From: an uncultured Acidobacteriia bacterium | GTDB taxonomy: Bacteria; Acidobacteriota; Terriglobia; Bryobacterales; Bryobacteraceae | NCBI GenBank assembly: GCA_903925015.1 | Contig: CAIYDY010000189.1 | Coordinates: 1 to 37,301 of the forward strand | Reading direction: 5' to 3' | DNA length: 37,301 nt | In this document: piece after piece, positions 33,032-37,301 of the stretch | Layout of the letters: every line of letters starts with the position of its first letter | Numbering within the stretch: the first letter of the stretch is position 1 | Translations under genes and position numbers: made by a program | The notes under the pieces: generated by a model | What the model saw: only the letters and a program-made list of their open reading frames with translations | Told to the model about the DNA's origin: nothing | Database searches by the model: none

Positions 33032-36000
33032 CTCCAAAGTCCGTTTTACCCCCGAACAGGAATCCGCTATCGAGTATCGGCGCATGGACGCCTGTGTCGT
33101 GGCTGGACCCGGCTCCGGTAAAACCACCGTTCTTGTCGAGCGCTTCCGCGAATTGATTGAGGTCCACCACCTCGACGTCCGCGAAATCCTCGCCATCACC
33201 TTCACAGAAAAGGCTGCGGCCAACATGAAGGCCAAGCTCCGGGACAAGTTCCAGCACGATCCGTTCCGGAAACGCGAACTGGAATCGGCCTGGGTGTCCA
33301 CAATCCACGGATTCTGCGCCCGATTCCTGCGCGAAAATGCCATCGCGGCCGGAATTGACCCCCGCTTCACTGTTTTGGATGCCCGGGAATCCGAACTGCT
33401 CCAGTACGAATGCATGCACCGGGCCCTCGACGAACTGGTGGAGCAGGACCGCGACTTGGCCCTCGACTTGATTGCGGCCCTCCAGCGGGCCGATGTCGCC
33501 GGGGACCTCCGGAGTTGCTGGGATGCGATCCGCTCGTCAGGCAAAAGTGTCGCCGATGTCCGCACCATGCAACCGCCGCAGATCACGACCCTCGAGTGGG
33601 CCATCTGGCGGCTTCGCGGCATCCTGAAGCGCTGGCCCCCCGCCAGCGAGCTTACGAAGGTCCGGATCAAGCAGGCCGAAGACCTCGCGGCATGGGCCGA
33701 ACGGCTCGAAACCGCCCAGGGCTTTGCCTCCACCATCGGCGCACTCCGCGAAAAGGTACTGCACCTCGGCAAGGTACCCGCCGCGCTCCATACCGAGCTG
33801 GAAACGTTCAAGGGCTTGCTGCCGGAAGCGGAGTCCAGCGTCGTCGGCAAATACACGGAACCCTTTCGAGCCGCGATTTTCGATGTGATGGAGCGATACG
33901 AAATTCTGTACGGCGCGCGCAAGGCCGAAATCGGGGCCCTTGATTTCAATGACTTGGAACGCTGCGCCATCGGAGCACTCCGAACCGACACCGTGCGCGA
34001 CCGCGTCCGCCAACAGTTCCGGCAAATCCTCCTTGATGAATTCCAGGACATCAACGAGCAGCAGGCCGAACTGATTCAGCTGATCCGCAACGAGGACGTG
34101 TTCTTCGCGGTCGGCGACGTCAACCAGTCGATTTACGGCTTCCGCCATGCACGGCCGGAAATCTTCCACGCCTACCGCAAGCACATCCGGGAAACCGGCA
34201 AGCATTCGACCGAGCTCCTGCACAACTTCCGCAGCCGGGTGGAAATACTGCGCTGCGTCGAAAATCTCCTGAACACCGAACCGGGCATCGAGCCGCGGGA
34301 ATTGGTGGCCGGGCGCGAATTTGACGACACGCTGGAGCCTGTCGTGGAAGTCCTCAAGGTGTTCCACGAAGACCGGGAACAGGGTTCCATCCGCGAAGCT
34401 GGCTGGATCGCGCGCCGAGTGCTGGACCTAGCGTCCGAAGGCTACAGTTTCCGCGACTTCGCCGTCCTATGCCGAAACGGTGACTCGATGGGCCCAATTC
34501 TGGAGGCCTTCGATATCGCGGGAGTCCCCTATGTCTGCGGCCGCCGGGAGTCCTTCGTCGTTTCGAGGGAGGGTTTGGACATCGCCGCGCTCCTCGGCAC
34601 CATCGCCAATCCGCAGGACTGGATCTCGAAAGCGACCCTCCTGCGTTCCCGCCTTGTCGGCTTGAGCGACGAAGGACTGGTGCGCGCCCGCACCATCGGC
34701 GCGGGCTATTCGGGAACATTCTCGGATGACGACGCGGCCAAATTGGGGCGATTTGAAGCGGGACTACGCCGATGGCGCTCCATGGTCGGACTTGTTTCCC
34801 TCGATGTCCTGATCAGCCGCGCTCTGGATGATTGCGGATTCCTCTGGGAGCCCGGTTCCACCACCGGCGAAAATGTCGAGGCATTCCTCCATCTGGCGCG
34901 GCTGCGGGGAGGCAACCGGACGCTGGATGCTTTCCTGCACGACCTGAAGAGCATCGAAGGCGCCGCCAGCGCCGAAGCCGAGCTGTCGGACGACGACCAA
35001 GGCAACCGCGTCCAAGTCATGACCACCCACGCCGCCAAGGGTTTGGAGTTCCCGGTCACGATTGTGGCTGCGATGGAAAAGGGGCCCCAGCGGAGTTCAG
35101 CCCCCGTTACCTTCACCCCGGAGGTCGGCCTCGGCATTCGTTGGAAGGACCCCAGCTCGGACAAACCCAATGCCGACGGCCTGAAGGACTCCTGGGCCCA
35201 CGCCAACAGCGAACGCCTGAAAGCGCGCGAACGCGACGAGGGCAACCGTTTGCTCTACGTCGCCATGACCCGGGCCGAGGAGCGCCTGATCCTCTCCTAT
35301 TCCCGCAATGATCGCGCCACCGCCCACTGGGCCAGGATGGTGGAACGGTGTGCGTTTCCCTGGAAGATAAATGATCTGGATACCGACGCGCCCGACTTGG
35401 TCGGCGCCGCGGTCCGGTTGCGCGAACCAGTCGAACTGGAAGTGGTTCCCCGCCCCGTGCTGCGAAGCCAGCACGATTCCAGCGTGAACGTCACCTCACT
35501 GACGGTTTTCGGAAACTGCCCCCGGAAGTACTACTTGCAGCGCTATCTGGGTGCCCAGGGCGGTCGTAGGGTGCGTTTCGATCCCGAAGTATCGGAACCC
35601 AAAGGAGCCGAACCCGAGGACGCCGGAGCCGCCGAGCTTGGCTCGTCCGTGCACGAGGCGTTGGCGGGAAAACCCGGCGACTACCATCCGGCAGTACTGG
35701 CATTGGCCGACGTTTTCCGCCAAGGGGATCTGGGACGCCGCGCCAGCACCGCGACAATTGTCGAGCGGGAATGGGAGTTCATCGCGGAACTCGAGGACTC
35801 CATGGTGCGCGGCAGCATCGATCTATGGTTTGAGGATGCCGAAGGGCTGGCGGTGGTTGACTACAAGACCGACACCCTTTCCGCCAAGGACGTGCCCGAA
35901 CGGGCCGCCGAGTACGAAACCCAGTTGGCAACCTATGCCTTGGCCCTCCAGAAAGCCTTGGGGAAACGGCCGGAGTGGGGCTACCTGCACTTCCTACGCC

Positions 36001-36179
36001 CAAATGTGATTTGGAAAGTTCGCCTCGACGATGCCAAGTTGGACCAAGCCGCAAGCTTGATTCGCCAGCTTCGCGACGCCCAGGATTGGCAGGAATTCGA
36101 AATGAAACCGGGCCCCAAGTGCCAGCGCTGCCAGTACTTCAAGGGGATGTGCCCGGGCGAACTTCCGGCCGCACTCTAA
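33021..36179 (+). CDS. addA: AddA-like helicase-nuclease (UvrD family)
   Basis: A 1052-residue superfamily 1A helicase with a C-terminal nuclease. Helicase motifs in order: GPGSGKTTVLVERF (I), AITFTEKAAANMK (Ia), TIHGFCARFLRE, LLDEFQDINEQQ (II), GDVNQSIYGFRHA (III), TTHAAKGLEFPVTIVA (V) and NRLLYVAMTRAEERL (VI). The nuclease has GSIDLWFEDAEGLAVVDYKT and TQLATYALAL. Unusually for AddA, Cys833 (NCPRKYYL) and Cys1034/1037/1044 near the end form a Fe-S-staple-like set. ATG 33021 is chosen because GGAGG lies five bases upstream. Its stop overlaps the stop of the converging lytic transglycosylase (CTAA). Confidence 0.92.
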   Translation: MSTSSKVRFTPEQESAIEYRRMDACVVAGPGSGKTTVLVERFRELIEVHHLDVREILAITFTEKAAANMKAKLRDKFQHDPFRKRELESAWVSTIHGFCARFLRENAIAAGIDPRFTVLDARESELLQYECMHRALDELVEQDRDLALDLIAALQRADVAGDLRSCWDAIRSSGKSVADVRTMQPPQITTLEWAIWRLRGILKRWPPASELTKVRIKQAEDLAAWAERLETAQGFASTIGALREKVLHLGKVPAALHTELETFKGLLPEAESSVVGKYTEPFRAAIFDVMERYEILYGARKAEIGALDFNDLERCAIGALRTDTVRDRVRQQFRQILLDEFQDINEQQAELIQLIRNEDVFFAVGDVNQSIYGFRHARPEIFHAYRKHIRETGKHSTELLHNFRSRVEILRCVENLLNTEPGIEPRELVAGREFDDTLEPVVEVLKVFHEDREQGSIREAGWIARRVLDLASEGYSFRDFAVLCRNGDSMGPILEAFDIAGVPYVCGRRESFVVSREGLDIAALLGTIANPQDWISKATLLRSRLVGLSDEGLVRARTIGAGYSGTFSDDDAAKLGRFEAGLRRWRSMVGLVSLDVLISRALDDCGFLWEPGSTTGENVEAFLHLARLRGGNRTLDAFLHDLKSIEGAASAEAELSDDDQGNRVQVMTTHAAKGLEFPVTIVAAMEKGPQRSSAPVTFTPEVGLGIRWKDPSSDKPNADGLKDSWAHANSERLKARERDEGNRLLYVAMTRAEERLILSYSRNDRATAHWARMVERCAFPWKINDLDTDAPDLVGAAVRLREPVELEVVPRPVLRSQHDSSVNVTSLTVFGNCPRKYYLQRYLGAQGGRRVRFDPEVSEPKGAEPEDAGAAELGSSVHEALAGKPGDYHPAVLALADVFRQGDLGRRASTATIVEREWEFIAELEDSMVRGSIDLWFEDAEGLAVVDYKTDTLSAKDVPERAAEYETQLATYALALQKALGKRPEWGYLHFLRPNVIWKVRLDDAKLDQAASLIRQLRDAQDWQEFEMKPGPKCQRCQYFKGMCPGELPAAL

Positions 36180-36847
36180 CGGGTCTTGCTGCGCTCCCAC
36201 TCCCTGAGAACGCGGACAATGTACTGCCGCGTTTCAGCATACGGCGGAACCCCGTGGTAGCGCTCAACCGCGCCGGGCCCGGCATTGTAGGCCGCAAGCG
36301 CAAGCACTACCTGGTCAGGCTCGTTCTCGTACTTGGCCAGCAACTCCCGCAGATACTTCGCACCGCCCTCGGCGTTCTCCTGCGGCCTCGTCGGATCGAC
36401 ACCGAGTTCGCGGGCCGTGCCGGGCATCAGCTGCATTAAGCCCAATGCGCCTTTCGCCGAAACAGCTCCGGGGCGGAAGCTGGATTCCGCTTTCATCACG
36501 CTCTGGACAAACAATTCCGGGAGTCCGAATTTCCTCGCGGCAAGCTCCGCCAATGCGTGCGGATCGGAAACCGCTGCCGATTGGGCCGGAACAGCCACGG
36601 GCACCTGCACTTCAACCTTGGCGGGAAGGGGCACCGCCGGATCCTCCACCCGCACATCAATGCGCTCCACGAGGTTTTCCGGCATCTCCACAAAGCCGCC
36701 CTCGGAAAACAACCGGACCTTGCCCCCCGAGACTTCATGCCTGTCGATGGACAAGGTCGCACCCGTCCGCAACACCGCAATCTCGCGCGCGCCGGCCGCT
36801 CCTGTCGAGAGCAGCAGCGCCATGCCGGTAATATGAAGAATTCGCAA
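36176..36847 (-). CDS. Lytic transglycosylase (SLT domain), exported
   Basis: A 223-residue peptidoglycan-cleaving enzyme. From TTG 36847 the N-terminus RILHITGMALLLSTGAAGA is a good signal peptide. Residues about 22-65 resemble a small beta domain (DRHEVSGGKVRLFSEGGFVE), then a Pro/Val linker. The SLT domain (about 95-220) has the catalytic Glu121 in MKAESSF, GALGLMQLMPGTA, GAKYLRELL and ALAAYNAGPGAVERY. It makes 1,6-anhydro-muropeptides in the periplasm. Three consecutive TTG codons (36853, 36850, 36847) could start it; AAAAGG lies seven bases before the last. ATG 36823 would remove most of the signal peptide. Confidence 0.88.
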   Translation of the reverse strand: MRILHITGMALLLSTGAAGAREIAVLRTGATLSIDRHEVSGGKVRLFSEGGFVEMPENLVERIDVRVEDPAVPLPAKVEVQVPVAVPAQSAAVSDPHALAELAARKFGLPELFVQSVMKAESSFRPGAVSAKGALGLMQLMPGTARELGVDPTRPQENAEGGAKYLRELLAKYENEPDQVVLALAAYNAGPGAVERYHGVPPYAETRQYIVRVLREWERSKTR

Positions 36848-36876
36848 CAACAAACCTTTTACAATCCTAGACCAAC
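36848..36876. promoter_or_regulatory. 29-base divergent start region (lytic transglycosylase / thrC)
   Basis: Only 29 bases separate TTG 36847 from ATG 36877. They hold the minus-strand ribosome site AAAAGG and a plus-strand -10-like TACAAT (36860-36865), 11 bases before thrC. The minus-strand promoter must therefore lie inside thrC and the thrC -35 inside the transglycosylase gene. Confidence 0.35.
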
Positions 36877-37301
36877 ATGCCCCACTCCTATGTGACGCGC
36901 CTCGAATGCAGTGTGTGCAACAAAACCTACGCCGCCGGTAACGCTTGGAATCTCTGCGAGTGCGGCTCTCCCCTGCTGGTGCGCTACGATCTGGACGCGG
37001 TCCGCGAAGCATGGAATCGCAATGACTTGGCTGCGTCCCCCAACTCCATGTGGCGCTATTCGCCTGTGCTTCCCGTCACCGACGCCGCCAACATCGTCAC
37101 CCTCGGCGAAGGCATGACCCCCGTCCTGCCGGCCAAGCGCACCGGAGCCCGAATCGGAGCCGCCGACCTGCTGATCAAGGACGAAGGACTCAACCCGACC
37201 GGTTCGTTCAAGGCGCGTGGCCTGTCCTGCGCCGTCTCGATGTGCGTCGAACTCGGCCTGAACCGCCTAGCGATCCCCTCGGCGGGCAACGCCGCCAGCG
37301 C
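36877..37301 (+). CDS. thrC: Threonine synthase, N-terminal part (truncated by window end)
   Basis: 141 complete codons are present. A zinc-ribbon-like N-terminus has Cys11, Cys14, Cys27 and Cys29. The start of the PLP fold II domain then appears with LGEGMTPVLP and DEGLNPTGSFKARG, where Lys112 forms the Schiff base with PLP, followed by AIPSAGNAASA. The enzyme converts O-phosphohomoserine to threonine. Threonine synthases with such a zinc-ribbon opening are common in many bacteria and archaea, though some are instead related cysteate or diaminopropionate synthases. No ribosome site precedes ATG 36877; TACAAT 11 bases upstream suggests a nearly leaderless message. Confidence 0.88.
   Translation, partial: MPHSYVTRLECSVCNKTYAAGNAWNLCECGSPLLVRYDLDAVREAWNRNDLAASPNSMWRYSPVLPVTDAANIVTLGEGMTPVLPAKRTGARIGAADLLIKDEGLNPTGSFKARGLSCAVSMCVELGLNRLAIPSAGNAAS

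Overview
The window looks like a chromosome segment of an Acidobacteriota bacterium, most likely of the Bryobacter/Solibacter (Bryobacterales) type. This is an inference from gene content: a giant Oar-like TonB-dependent transporter with an N-terminal carboxypeptidase-regulatory-like domain, a small coiled-coil protein with an RRGRPP motif, sugar isomerase / Gfo-Idh-MocA pairs, a fused TrpE-TrpG, and GC-rich DNA with tightly packed genes. Non-ATG starts are frequent: TTG is the only or best start for adk, the M16 peptidase, pilM and the lytic transglycosylase. Convergent genes often abut or overlap by a few bases.

Layout. 1-2864 (minus): the start of an unidentified gene, a sodium:solute symporter and an HGSNAT/NagX-type membrane acetyltransferase. 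2974-4982 (plus): adenylate kinase overlapping a GlcD-type FAD oxidase. 4990-7730 (minus): an overlapping operon of a YVTN beta-propeller lipoprotein, a NodB-fold protein lacking one metal ligand, and a sterol-desaturase-family di-iron enzyme. 7850-11283: anthranilate synthase TrpE(G) converging on an M16 zinc peptidase. 11345-13530 is a defence / toxin-antitoxin patch: an intact VapBC-like pair, an Mrr-type restriction endonuclease on the opposite strand, a second vapC 3' remnant, and a decayed hicBA module (hicA frameshifted, hicB internally shortened). 13623-19315 (plus): a translationally coupled type IV pilus / type II secretion-like operon (ATPase, PilM, PilN, PilO, a PilP/GspC-like protein, and an atypical pseudopilin-like protein with a Gly/Asn/Gln-rich tail).

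19345-23512 holds a 74-residue AT-hook-like protein with its own promoter, operator-like palindrome and terminator, followed by the 1187-residue TonB-dependent transporter. The two genes share an identical palindrome architecture, TGTTCC-N6-GGAACA, which suggests co-regulation. 23575-26783 is a sugar region: a sugar isomerase/epimerase-fold protein and a Gfo/Idh/MocA oxidoreductase on minus, diverging from a ketose 3-epimerase-like enzyme on plus. Then come an orphan ModA, a ROK sugar kinase, a PhyH-type dioxygenase with a triplicated 15-bp repeat, and a second NodB-fold deacetylase. 30362-36179 encodes AddB-AddA, double-strand-break processing nuclease-helicases, both with candidate Fe-S cysteine sets. 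The window ends with a lytic transglycosylase and, divergently, the start of threonine synthase.

The transporter, symporter, isomerases, oxidoreductase, ROK kinase and deacetylases fit a polysaccharide- or amino-sugar-scavenging lifestyle; this link is inference. The observations most worth following up are the paired TGTTCC-N6-GGAACA sites, the layered toxin-antitoxin/Mrr scar, and the unusual pseudopilin at the end of the pilus operon. I saw no tRNA, rRNA, CRISPR array or insertion sequence.
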